Below are positions 7,580-15,084 of a DNA stretch of 40,483 nt, one piece after another. A program made the translations under genes and the position numbers. The stretch spans positions 1-40,483 of the forward strand of contig NZ_JWLI01000003.1 of the NCBI RefSeq assembly GCF_000813965.1. Reading direction: 5' to 3'. The DNA is from Leisingera sp. ANG-M7. Its GTDB lineage: Bacteria; Pseudomonadota; Alphaproteobacteria; Rhodobacterales; Rhodobacteraceae. The notes beneath the pieces were generated by a model that saw only the letters and a list, made by a program, of their open reading frames with translations, made no database searches and was not told the DNA's origin. How positions within the stretch are numbered: the stretch's first letter is position 1; every line of letters begins with the position of its first letter.

Positions 7580-8964
7580 TTCGCGATGTTCTTTCTGATG
7601 TGATCCTCAAGGGCAGCCAGATCATTGGCGATCCGGGTGACCCGTTCCGGCCTCTCATACAGGTCTGCCATGCGCGCAGGCAAGGGCGGATGAATGCCGC
7701 TGGCCTCTTCCACGGCGGCCGGGAATTTCGCCGGATGCGCGGTGGCCAGCGTGATCATCGGCACGTCTGCGCTGCGATGCTCATTTGCGACCTTCACGCC
7801 AACCGCACCATGCGGGCACAGCAGCTCGCCAGAGGCCGCCAGCTCGGATTTGATGGTCGCCAGGGTTTCCTCCTCGGAGGTGCGGCCGGAGACGTAGTTC
7901 TCCGCCAGCGCCTGCATCGCGCCTTGCGACACGTCAAAGCCGCCGTTCTTCAGCTCATCCATCAGCTGGGCGATGGCTTTGCTTTCCTTGCCATAGGCAT
8001 AGAACAGCGCGCGTTCAAAGTTCGAGGACACCTGAATGTCCATCGACGGCGAGATCGAGGGCTGGGTTTCCCCCTTGTAGTACCCCTGCCCCGACAGGCA
8101 GCGGTGCAGGATATCGTTCTGGTTGGTGGCAACCACCAGCTGGTCGATCGGCAGGCCCATCTGCTTGGCGATGAAGCCCGCAAAGATGTCGCCGAAATTG
8201 CCGGTCGGCACGGTAAAGCTCACCTTGCGCTGCGGTGCGCCAAGGCTCACGGCAGCGGAGAAGTAATAAACCACCTGCGCCAGCACCCGCGCGATGTTGA
8301 TCGAATTGACCCCCGCCAGCTTTACCCCGTCGCGGAAGCCGAAGTCGTTGAACATGTCCTTGACGCGCGCCTGGCAGTCGTCGAAATCGCCATCAACCGC
8401 CAGCGCGTGCACATTGGCGTCCTGCGGGGTGGTCATCTGGCGGCGCTGCACCTCGGACACGCGGCCATGCGGGTACAGGATGAACACATCCACATTGCTG
8501 AGGCCGCGGAAGGCTTCCATAGCCGCCGAGCCGGTGTCGCCGGAGGTGGCGCCCGCAATGGTCACCCGGTCGCCGCGGCGTTCCAGTGCTGCCTGGAACA
8601 GCTGGCCGATCAGCTGCATCGCGAAATCCTTGAACGCCAGCGTGGGCCCGTGGAACAGCTCCAGCAGGAAATGGTTCGGCGCCAGCTGCTTCAGCGGCGC
8701 ACGGGCGGCATGGCCGAAGCCCTCATAGGCGCGGTTGATGATGGCGCGGAATTCCTCATCGGTGAAGCAATCGCCGATGAACGGGCGCATGACGCGGAAG
8801 GCGGTTTCCTCGTAGGACAGGCCCGCCAGTGCGGCGATGTCGCCGTGGGACATCTGCGGGATCTCAGACGGCACATAGAGGCCACCGTCGCGGGCGAGGC
8901 CGGTCAGCATCGCGTCTTCAAAGGTCAGCTCGGGCGCTTGGCCCCGGGTCGAGATATATTTCAT
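7576..8964 (-). CDS. thrC: Threonine synthase
   Basis: This pyridoxal-phosphate enzyme converts O-phosphohomoserine to threonine and phosphate, the last step of threonine synthesis, in the cytosol. The 462-residue length and N-terminus (MKYISTRGQAPELTFEDAMLTGLARDGGLYVP) are those of the longer class found in proteobacteria and fungi. The PLP lysine is expected at Lys112 in HGPTLAFKDFA, and the phosphate loop at ATSGDTGSAA (139-148). It starts at ATG 8964, 20 bp after the surf1 stop, and overlaps the M16 peptidase gene. The position after surf1 in a cytochrome oxidase cluster is known from Rhodobacterales. Confidence 0.95.
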   Translation of the reverse strand: MKYISTRGQAPELTFEDAMLTGLARDGGLYVPSEIPQMSHGDIAALAGLSYEETAFRVMRPFIGDCFTDEEFRAIINRAYEGFGHAARAPLKQLAPNHFLLELFHGPTLAFKDFAMQLIGQLFQAALERRGDRVTIAGATSGDTGSAAMEAFRGLSNVDVFILYPHGRVSEVQRRQMTTPQDANVHALAVDGDFDDCQARVKDMFNDFGFRDGVKLAGVNSINIARVLAQVVYYFSAAVSLGAPQRKVSFTVPTGNFGDIFAGFIAKQMGLPIDQLVVATNQNDILHRCLSGQGYYKGETQPSISPSMDIQVSSNFERALFYAYGKESKAIAQLMDELKNGGFDVSQGAMQALAENYVSGRTSEEETLATIKSELAASGELLCPHGAVGVKVANEHRSADVPMITLATAHPAKFPAAVEEASGIHPPLPARMADLYERPERVTRIANDLAALEDHIRKNIAN

Positions 8965-8984
8965 CGCCTTCAGCTCTTTCGGGT

Positions 8985-9650
8985 TCAGGGGCGGCTGCGC
9001 CGCAGGAAGTAGACGGTCATCGCACCCCAGATCAGGGCCAGCGAAAACCAGGTGATCGCATATTGCAAGTGGTTGTTGGGGATGCCCGCAGTTGTCACAG
9101 CGTGCGGCGTGACCGCGGCCTCAGGCGCTGCGCTGCGGGCGACAATCAAAACGGGTTCGGTATTCAGGCGCTCTGCCATATAGGCAACGTCCCTGGCATA
9201 GAGGATATTGGTGTCCGCTTCCGGCGCAGGGGTCGTCCAGTCGCCCTCATCCGGCCAGAGAAGATTGCCGGTGACCGTGGCCTGCCCGATGGTGAGGGAT
9301 GCGGCCTTTTCAGCGGCAGGGATGAAGCCCCGGTCCAACAGGACACGCCGCCCATCGGTGGTCACGAAAGGGGCAATGACCCTGTACCCCGTCTCGGCAT
9401 CTCTGGTGACCCAGAACACATGCAGCGCATTGCCTTCGATTTCACCCTCGACGGTAACAGCCCGGTAGCGGTCTTGCTCCTTCACCGGGACCTGCGGCAA
9501 GGCCGCCGGTGCAGCCGCGATACTGGCCTCAATCGTCTGAAGCAGGTCTTCTTTCCAGGCCTTGCGCTGCAGCTGCCAGGTACCAAGGCCGATCAGAATG
9601 GCCAGACCTGCGCCGCCGATGATCAACAGGAAGATGGCACGCTGCATCAT
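8985..9650 (-). CDS. surf1: SURF1 family cytochrome c oxidase assembly protein
   Basis: A 221-residue inner-membrane protein with the SURF1 layout: one N-terminal membrane helix (about 5-22) ending in the conserved GLGTWQLQRKAWK, a periplasmic domain, and a C-terminal helix (about 195-214, HLQYAITWFSLALIWG) followed by basic residues. SURF1 proteins help insert heme a into subunit I of aa3 oxidase. The start could be either of two adjacent Met codons; the first is used. It is preceded by a strong intercistronic hairpin after ctaE and followed 20 bp later by thrC. Confidence 0.92.
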   Translation of the reverse strand: MMQRAIFLLIIGGAGLAILIGLGTWQLQRKAWKEDLLQTIEASIAAAPAALPQVPVKEQDRYRAVTVEGEIEGNALHVFWVTRDAETGYRVIAPFVTTDGRRVLLDRGFIPAAEKAASLTIGQATVTGNLLWPDEGDWTTPAPEADTNILYARDVAYMAERLNTEPVLIVARSAAPEAAVTPHAVTTAGIPNNHLQYAITWFSLALIWGAMTVYFLRRSRP

Positions 9651-9672
9651 CGCTGCTCCGCTTCAAAGTTCA

Positions 9673-9700
9673 GGGCGCGCAAGGTGTCCCTTGCGCGCCC
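9673..9700 (-). repeat. Intercistronic 12-bp hairpin between ctaE and surf1
   Basis: GGGCGCGCAAGG (9673-9684) and CCTTGCGCGCCC (9689-9700) are exact complements with a TGTC loop. In the transcript it begins 48 nt after the ctaE stop and ends 22 nt before the surf1 start. It has no good U-tract (UGAACUUU follows). Its arm nearly matches the hairpin between ctaC and ctaB. A role as a 3' mRNA stabiliser or attenuator is inferred. Confidence 0.75.
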
Positions 9701-9748
9701 CGTGTGTGGCCTCATGCCTGCGGATAATCAACCGCAAACATGTAACCG

Positions 9749-10558
9749 TTACAAACCAGAGGTGCCCCAGATGTAGACGGCGAAGAACAGGAACAGCCAG
9801 ACAACGTCCACGAAGTGCCAGTACCAGGCGGCGGCTTCGAAACCGACGTGCTGCTCGGGTGTGAAATCGCCCTTCATCGCGCGGATCAGGCAGACGGTCA
9901 GGAAGATGGTGCCGATGATCACGTGGAAGCCGTGGAAGCCGGTTGCCATGAAGAAGTTCGAGTAGAACTCATCACCGCCGAACTGCCAGCCTTCGTGCAG
10001 CAGGTGGGCGTATTCATAGCCCTGCAGCGCGGTGAAGGCGATGCCGAAGGCGATACCGATGGCCAGGCCCTGGATCAGCGCCTTGCGGTCGTTGTTGTGC
10101 ACCAGGGCGTGGTGCGCCCAGGTCACGGCACAGCCGGACAGCAGCAGGATCAGTGTGTTGATCAGCGGCAGGTGGAACGGGTCGACGGCATAGATCTCCG
10201 GCTTCACATATTCGGTGCCGATGTAGGTCTCCATCGGGTACATGGCGTGTTTGAAGAACGACCAGAACCAGGCGAAAAAGAACATCACCTCGGACATCAC
10301 AAACAGGATGAAGCCATAACGCAGGCCGATGCGGACAACCGGCGTGTGGTCGCCGACCTTGCTCTCGGCGACAACTTCCGCCCACCAGGCATAAGAGCAG
10401 TAAAGGACCGCAACAAAGCCGATCCAGAAGGCCCAGGCGGTGATGTCCTTCATCCAGAACACTGCGCCAACCAGCATGACAAAGGTGCCCAGGGCAGTGG
10501 CCAGCGGCCAGATCGACGGCGGCAGAATATGATAATCGTGATTTTTAGCGTGCGCCAT
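9749..10558 (-). CDS. ctaE: Cytochrome c oxidase subunit III
   Basis: A 269-residue integral membrane subunit of the aa3-type oxidase, with about seven hydrophobic segments. It matches the COX3 family from its N-terminus ([30 protein letters not shown], with the HxYHxL-PSPWP-like start) to the C-terminus [21 protein letters not shown], which is diagnostic. Internal [21 protein letters not shown] carries the conserved Glu of the lipid-facing helices. The protein lines the subunit I proton-entry face and keeps the enzyme active. The ATG at 10558 follows AGGGA about 8 bp upstream. It lies 23 bp after ctaG and is followed by the hairpin before surf1. Confidence 0.97.
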   Translation of the reverse strand: MAHAKNHDYHILPPSIWPLATALGTFVMLVGAVFWMKDITAWAFWIGFVAVLYCSYAWWAEVVAESKVGDHTPVVRIGLRYGFILFVMSEVMFFFAWFWSFFKHAMYPMETYIGTEYVKPEIYAVDPFHLPLINTLILLLSGCAVTWAHHALVHNNDRKALIQGLAIGIAFGIAFTALQGYEYAHLLHEGWQFGGDEFYSNFFMATGFHGFHVIIGTIFLTVCLIRAMKGDFTPEQHVGFEAAAWYWHFVDVVWLFLFFAVYIWGTSGL

Positions 10559-10581
10559 TTAAGTGTCCCTCACCTAGCGGC

Positions 10582-11169
10582 CTAGTTCGTGGTTGTTCCT
10601 GCCCCGGTGTTATCCCCGGTGTCGAGAGCGGCGACGCCCTCGGGCAGATCGATTTCATGGAACGTGTACGACAGCGTGATCGTATGCACGTATTTCGCGT
10701 CCCGGTCGTCAATGATTTCCGGGTCGACATAGAAGGTCACGGGCATCTGCACCCGCTCCCCCGGCTGAAGCACCTGCTCGGTAAAGCAGAAGCAGTCGAT
10801 TTTCGAAAAGAACCCGCCGGCCTGATAAGGCGCCACATTATAGGACGCCTGCCCTGCCACGGGCCGGTCGGTCGGGTTGTAGGCCTCGTAAAAGGCCAGG
10901 CCGGTTTCACCGAGACGGATCTCCATCTCGCGCTGCATCGGCTTGAACTCCCACGGCATGCCGCGTTCCTTGGAGCCGTCAAAGCGCACCTTGATGGTCT
11001 GGTCCAGAACCGTATCCGACCCCGCGCTGGCCACGCCGGTGACCCCGCCAAAGCCGGTGACGCGGCAGAACCAGTCATAAAACGGCACCGACGCCCAGGA
11101 CAGCCCGCCCATCAGGACGACCACGCCGACCAGCTGAACAACAGTCTTTTGGGGGCCTTGCAGCGCCAT
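10582..11169 (-). CDS. ctaG: Cytochrome c oxidase assembly protein CtaG/Cox11
   Basis: A 195-residue copper chaperone that delivers Cu to the CuB site of oxidase subunit I. It is anchored by one N-terminal membrane helix (about 8-28), with the soluble domain facing the periplasm. The copper-binding Cys-x-Cys lies in KIDCFCFTEQ at 124-133 (Cys126, Cys128), and the FEPGE-equivalent QPGERVQMPV follows, as in Cox11. The ATG overlaps the stop codon of the preceding small membrane gene by one base (TGATG at 11167-11171), so translation is probably coupled. Confidence 0.95.
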   Translation of the reverse strand: MALQGPQKTVVQLVGVVVLMGGLSWASVPFYDWFCRVTGFGGVTGVASAGSDTVLDQTIKVRFDGSKERGMPWEFKPMQREMEIRLGETGLAFYEAYNPTDRPVAGQASYNVAPYQAGGFFSKIDCFCFTEQVLQPGERVQMPVTFYVDPEIIDDRDAKYVHTITLSYTFHEIDLPEGVAALDTGDNTGAGTTTN

Positions 11170-11348
11170 CAGTTCTGCTCCCCCTGTTCACCAGAAGACT
11201 GTGCATCGGGAAACTTGAAGCTGGCAGAGGTCACCTTGACCATGGTCAGCGCCATGATCAGCACCACAAAGGCCGCCAGCAGAATGCCGACGCCCTTGTT
11301 CAGGCCGGACCGGCGCTTGTGGATCTCATGTTCCTTGCGCAGCGCCAT
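11169..11348 (-). CDS. Small membrane protein of the cox cluster (CoxF-like)
   Basis: A 59-residue protein: a basic N-terminus (MALRKEHEIHKRRSGLNKG), one membrane helix (about 20-42, VGILLAAFVVLIMALTMVKV) and a polar tail rich in Gln and Glu. Small proteins of this kind lie between ctaB and ctaG in many Rhodobacterales cox clusters and are often named CoxF; their function is not established to my knowledge. The start at 11348 has GGAGG 9 bp upstream and lies one base after the ctaB stop. An in-frame ATG at 11369 would overlap ctaB and has no better site. The stop overlaps the ctaG start. Confidence 0.8.
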   Translation of the reverse strand: MALRKEHEIHKRRSGLNKGVGILLAAFVVLIMALTMVKVTSASFKFPDAQSSGEQGEQN

Positions 11349-11349
11349 C

Positions 11350-12291
11350 TTACCAGCCTCCCAAGCCATAGGGCTTCAGCAGGGCCTCGGCCAGGATGGC
11401 GCCGAAATGCAGGAACAGATAGAGCAGCGACAGCTTGAAGAAGCTGCGCTCCACCTTGAAATTGTCGGCCTCGGAATCATCCTCGTCGCGGCGGGTGATC
11501 TTCCAGGCGCCGTGCAGGAACAGCGCGTTCAGCACAACGGCCACGGCCAGATAGATCGGGCCGCCAATGCCGGAGAACGCAGTGCCAACGGCCAGCACGG
11601 CCAGCAGCACGGTATAGGCCAGAATGTGGATGCGGGTGGCGCGGCGGCCGTGGGTCACGGTCAGCATCGGCACGCCCGCGTCGTCATAGTCAGAGCGCAT
11701 GAACAGCGCCAGCGCCCAGAAATGCGGCGGCGTCCACATGAACGTCAGCAGGAACATCAGCCAGGGTTCCACCGACATGGTGCCGGTGGCCGCGATCCAG
11801 CCAATGACCGGCGGGAAGGCCCCAGCGGCCCCGCCGATGACGATGTTCTGCGGCGTCGCCCGCTTCAGCCACATGGTGTAAACCACCACATAAAAGAAAA
11901 TGGTGAAGGCCAGGAACGCGCCGGCAAAGACGTTGGCGGCCAGCGCCAGCATAATCACCGACAGGCCCGACAGCGCCAGGCCGAACGCCAGCGCCTCGCC
12001 GGCCTCAACCTTGCCGGCCGGGATCGGGCGCGACTTGGTGCGCTTCATCACCTTGTCGATGTCGGCGTCCCACCACATGTTCAGCGCGCCGGAGGCACCG
12101 CCGCCGATGGCAATGAACAGGATCGCGCAGAAGCCGACAACGGGATGCACGGAAACCGGCGCGGCCAGCAGACCGACCAGAGCGGTGAACACCACCAGCG
12201 ACATGACGCGGGGCTTCAGCAGGGCGAAATAATCGCCAAAGCTGGCCTCGTCCTCATATGCCCGGCTTGCGTTGATGCTTGCGTCGCTCAT
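11350..12291 (-). CDS. ctaB: Protoheme IX farnesyltransferase (heme O synthase)
   Basis: A 313-residue polytopic UbiA-type prenyltransferase that adds a farnesyl group to heme B to make heme O, the precursor of heme A for aa3 oxidase. The polyprenyl-diphosphate Mg site appears as NMWWDADIDKVMKRTKSRP, an Asp-rich loop after helix 2. The second loop around RSDYDDAGVPMLTVTHG is also as expected for the family. About nine hydrophobic helices are visible. The start ATG at 12291 has AAAGGA 8 bp upstream, placed just after a strong palindromic hairpin. It lies second in the operon after ctaC. Confidence 0.95.
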   Translation of the reverse strand: MSDASINASRAYEDEASFGDYFALLKPRVMSLVVFTALVGLLAAPVSVHPVVGFCAILFIAIGGGASGALNMWWDADIDKVMKRTKSRPIPAGKVEAGEALAFGLALSGLSVIMLALAANVFAGAFLAFTIFFYVVVYTMWLKRATPQNIVIGGAAGAFPPVIGWIAATGTMSVEPWLMFLLTFMWTPPHFWALALFMRSDYDDAGVPMLTVTHGRRATRIHILAYTVLLAVLAVGTAFSGIGGPIYLAVAVVLNALFLHGAWKITRRDEDDSEADNFKVERSFFKLSLLYLFLHFGAILAEALLKPYGLGGW

Positions 12292-12312
12292 CTTGGGTCC
12301 TTTGGCGGCAAC

Positions 12313-12334
12313 GGGTGCGCAAGCTTGCGCACCC
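12313..12334 (-). repeat. Intercistronic 11-bp palindromic hairpin between ctaC and ctaB
   Basis: GGGTGCGCAAG is followed directly by its exact reverse complement CTTGCGCACCC, giving a 22-bp perfect palindrome. In the transcript it begins 55 nt after the ctaC stop and ends 21 nt before the ctaB start. No U-tract follows, so full termination is unlikely. The arm GGGYGCGCAAG is shared with the hairpin after ctaE in the same operon. Confidence 0.75.
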
Positions 12335-12389
12335 AGGTCTTGTCACTGTGCGGCACGGGCGCCCCCTCGGGCACCCTGCAGCCAGGGGA

Positions 12390-13235
12390 TCAGTTGGAAG
12401 CGACCTGATAGGCCTGCGGGATGCCCGCGTATTCTTCCTTGGCGCCTTCCAGCCAGGCGTCATATTCGGCTTGGGTCACCACTTTGACGGTGATCGGCAT
12501 ATAGGCGTGGTCCTTGCCGCACAGCTCGGAGCACTGGCCGAAGTAGATGCCTTCCTTGCCCTCTTCGACCTTGAACCACAGCTGTGCCAGACGGCCGGGA
12601 ACCGCGTCCTGCTTCACGCCGAAGGCCGGGATGGTCCAGGAATGGATCACGTCGGCGCCGGTCACGTTCATCACGATGGTCTTGCCCGACGGCACCACGA
12701 CGGCAGTGTCGGTGGCCAGCAGGTACTCGTCCTCGGCATAGCCGTTTGCAGCCAGGTCTTCCTTTGCCAGCATGAAGCTCTCAAAGCCGAACTCGTGGTC
12801 GGAATACTCATAGCCCCAGTACCACTGGTAGCCGGTCACCTTGATGTTGATGTCGCCCTCGGGGATTTCCTGCTGGGCAAACAGCTGCGGCAGCGAGAAG
12901 GAGCCGATGAACACCAGCACCAGGATCGGAATCACGGTCCAGGCGATTTCGATCGGGGTATGGTGGGTGAATTTCGCCGGGGTCGGGTTGGCACGCTTGT
13001 TGAACCGCAGGATAGCCCACAGCAGCAGGCCGGCCACGAACACGCAGATTACGGTGATGATCACCAGGATCATCCAGTCCAGCTTGTGGATCCCTTCCAT
13101 CAGCGACGTCGCCGCCGGCTGGAAGTTCAGGCCGCCGTCCACCGGCTTACCAATGGTTTTCAGGCCTTCTTGCGCCATTGCTGGAAGGCTCGAAAGGCCG
13201 GCGAAAAGGCCCGAAAGCATCAAAGCGTTTTTCAT
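12390..13235 (-). CDS. ctaC: Cytochrome c oxidase subunit II
   Basis: A 281-residue CuA-bearing subunit that accepts electrons from cytochrome c at the periplasmic face. It has a signal peptide (to about AMAQ at 19-22), two membrane helices (about 52-76 and 97-118), then the cupredoxin domain. CuA ligands are all present: His198 in VIHSW, and Cys235, Glu237, Cys239, His243 and Met246 in GQCSELCGKDHAYMP. The aromatic patch GYQWYWGYEY (135-144) is the electron-entry region. It is the first gene of the minus-strand cox run. Its upstream region holds an FNR-type box and a second dyad. Subunit I is not in this window. Confidence 0.97.
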   Translation of the reverse strand: MKNALMLSGLFAGLSSLPAMAQEGLKTIGKPVDGGLNFQPAATSLMEGIHKLDWMILVIITVICVFVAGLLLWAILRFNKRANPTPAKFTHHTPIEIAWTVIPILVLVFIGSFSLPQLFAQQEIPEGDINIKVTGYQWYWGYEYSDHEFGFESFMLAKEDLAANGYAEDEYLLATDTAVVVPSGKTIVMNVTGADVIHSWTIPAFGVKQDAVPGRLAQLWFKVEEGKEGIYFGQCSELCGKDHAYMPITVKVVTQAEYDAWLEGAKEEYAGIPQAYQVASN

Positions 13236-13288
13236 GTTCTGTCCTGATCGGTTGATCGTATTGTTCCTGCGGCAGCACGAAATGCCCG

Positions 13289-13303
13289 GGAATCAATGAT
13301 TCC
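13289..13303. promoter_or_regulatory. 15-bp dyad GGAATCA-A-TGATTCC upstream of ctaC
   Basis: Two perfect 7-bp arms flank a single central base. The site ends about 54 bp before the ctaC start codon. It looks like a regulator site or a 5' leader hairpin; no regulator is assigned. Confidence 0.45.
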
Positions 13304-13397
13304 GCAAAACGCACCTGCCCCGTTGTCTTTGATGCAGCTTAAAACCATATTCGGGCGTACAGATAAAGAGGCAGCCAAGCGTCAAACCGTCGCTTTC

Positions 13398-13411
13398 TTG
13401 ATTTAGATCAA
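13398..13411. promoter_or_regulatory. FNR/Anr-type box
   Basis: TTGATTTAGATCAA matches the consensus TTGAT-N4-ATCAA at every defined position. It lies in the divergent ctaC/tldD spacer, with its centre about 27 bp before the tldD start and about 170 bp before the ctaC start. Oxygen- or NO-sensing FNR-family regulators (FnrL and Dnr types in this group) bind such sites. Which of the two genes it controls is not shown. Confidence 0.6.
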
Positions 13412-13431
13412 AAAAATCTGAGGACCGTGCC

Positions 13432-14853
13432 ATGGAAAACCCATCCTTCCGTCCCTTCGAAACCGCGCTTCCGGAGGATGAGGCGCTGGCCACCCTGCGC
13501 GATGCGCTGAACGGTGCGGAGGACGGCGAGATCTTTGCCGAACGCCGCAAGTCGGAGGCGCTGTCCTTTGACGACGGGCGCCTGCGCAGCGCCAGCTACG
13601 ATGCCTCCGAAGGCTTTGGTTTGCGGGCCGTGAACGGTGATGTGGCGGGATATGCCCATTCCACAGACGTCTCCATCGCCTCGCTGCGGCGGGCGGCGGA
13701 AACCGCCAAGCTGGCAGTCGGCGGGGGCGGCGGCACCTACTCGGACGCGCCGCTGGCCACCAACAAGAAGCTTTACACCGACGCCGACCCGATCAGCGCC
13801 ATGCCGTTCCCGGTCAAGGTGGAGACACTGCGCGAAATTGATGCCTATGCACGTGATCTGGATCAACGCGTGGTGCAGGTCTCCGCGTCACTGGCTGCCT
13901 CCCTGCAGGAGGTGGAAATCCTGCGCGCCGACGGGGTGCGGGTACGCGACACCCGCCCGATGGCGCGCCTGAATGTCTCCGTCATCGTCGAAAAGGACGG
14001 CCGCCGCGAGAGCGGCTCCGCCGGCGGCGGCGGGCGGCTGGGCCTTGACGGGCTGGTCGATCCCAAGAACTGGCAGGCCCAAGTGCAGGAGGCGCTGCGC
14101 ATCGCCTTGGTTAACCTTGATGCGGTCCCGGCCCCCGCTGGCGAGATGGATGTGGTGCTTGGCCCCGGCTGGCCAGGCATCCTGCTGCACGAGGCGATCG
14201 GCCACGGGCTGGAGGGCGATTTCAACCGCAAGGGGTCCTCGGCCTTTGCCGGTTTGATGGGCCAGCAGATCGCTGCCAAGGGCGTCACGGTGCTGGATGA
14301 CGGCACCATCCCGGACCGGCGCGGTTCCATCACCGTGGATGACGAGGGCACCCCCAGCCAGAAAACCACGCTGATCGAGGACGGGGTTCTGGTCGGCTTC
14401 ATGCAGGACCGCCAGAACGCGCGGCTGATGGGGGTCTCCCCCACCGGCAACGGGCGGCGGCAAAGCTATGCCCATGCGCCGATGCCGCGGATGACCAACA
14501 CCTACATGCTGGGCGGCGAGGCCGATCCCGGCGACCTGGTGGCGGGCATCAAGGACGGCATCTGGGCGGTGGGCTTCGGTGGCGGCCAGGTCGATATCAC
14601 CAATGGCAAGTTCGTGTTTTCCTGCACCGAGGCCTACCGCGTGAAGGACGGCAAAGTTGGTGAACCGGTTAAGGGCGCCACACTGATCGGCGACGGCGCC
14701 ACCGCGCTCAAGCAGATCCGCGGCCTCGGCAACGACATGGCGCTGGACCCTGGCATGGGCAACTGCGGCAAGGCCGGGCAATGGGTACCGGTCGGCGTCG
14801 GCCAGCCGTCTGTGCTGATGGGCGGGCTGACAGTCGGCGGGTCTGCTGCGTAA
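13432..14853 (+). CDS. tldD: Metalloprotease TldD
   Basis: A 473-residue zinc protease of the TldD/PmbA (TldE) family. TldD normally works as a heterodimer with TldE, unfolding and degrading short peptides; in E. coli it matures microcin B17 and takes part in toxin/antidote turnover. The metal motif is HEAIGH at 253-258, within GILLHEAIGHGLEGDFNRKG; the later MQDRQNARLMG and PMPRMTNTYM segments and the C-terminal GNDMALDPGMGNCGKAGQ glycine-rich region are family hallmarks. No pmbA/tldE is in the window. It is transcribed divergently from the cox operon, with an FNR-type box just before the ATG. Confidence 0.95.
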   Translation: MENPSFRPFETALPEDEALATLRDALNGAEDGEIFAERRKSEALSFDDGRLRSASYDASEGFGLRAVNGDVAGYAHSTDVSIASLRRAAETAKLAVGGGGGTYSDAPLATNKKLYTDADPISAMPFPVKVETLREIDAYARDLDQRVVQVSASLAASLQEVEILRADGVRVRDTRPMARLNVSVIVEKDGRRESGSAGGGGRLGLDGLVDPKNWQAQVQEALRIALVNLDAVPAPAGEMDVVLGPGWPGILLHEAIGHGLEGDFNRKGSSAFAGLMGQQIAAKGVTVLDDGTIPDRRGSITVDDEGTPSQKTTLIEDGVLVGFMQDRQNARLMGVSPTGNGRRQSYAHAPMPRMTNTYMLGGEADPGDLVAGIKDGIWAVGFGGGQVDITNGKFVFSCTEAYRVKDGKVGEPVKGATLIGDGATALKQIRGLGNDMALDPGMGNCGKAGQWVPVGVGQPSVLMGGLTVGGSAA

Positions 14854-14891
14854 ATTCCCGGCGAAACCATATACTTGCCGCAAAATCCAGG

Positions 14892-14915
14892 GCCCGGCTG
14901 CACAGCCAGCCGGGC
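14892..14915 (+). terminator. Weak terminator-like hairpin after tldD
   Basis: GCCCGGCT (14892-14899) pairs with AGCCGGGC (14908-14915) across an 8-nt loop, 39 bp after the tldD stop. It lacks a T-tract, so termination is uncertain. Confidence 0.4.
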
Positions 14916-15035
14916 TCAAACACGGCAAACACAGCCGCACAACCTTTGCTTGAATGTGAATTTCTTCTTCAGTTTTCGCAACTTAGCAAAAATTTTCGGG
15001 GCATTACCAAAAAATTGCCAGGTGTTCACCACCTG

Positions 15036-15054
15036 TTAACCCCCTCAAGGTTAA
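15036..15054. promoter_or_regulatory. Dyad TTAACC-N7-GGTTAA upstream of dprA
   Basis: Two exact 6-bp arms are separated by CCCTCAA in an A/T-rich leader about 30 bp before the dprA start. The halves resemble CtrA half-sites (TTAAC), but the arrangement is inverted and does not fit the CtrA full site TTAA-N7-TTAA. Regulator unknown. Confidence 0.35.
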
Positions 15055-15084
15055 TTCTTGTCCTGCAAACAGGCGGAGCTGCGG

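Noticed and set aside
10657-12408. 583-residue plus-strand open frame opposite ctaG-ctaB
   Set aside because: It is antisense to three cox genes with clear motifs and has no recognisable domain.
15036-15054. A full CtrA site upstream of dprA
   Set aside because: The two TTAA elements are 11 bp apart and inverted, not TTAA-N7-TTAA, so only a dyad is reported.
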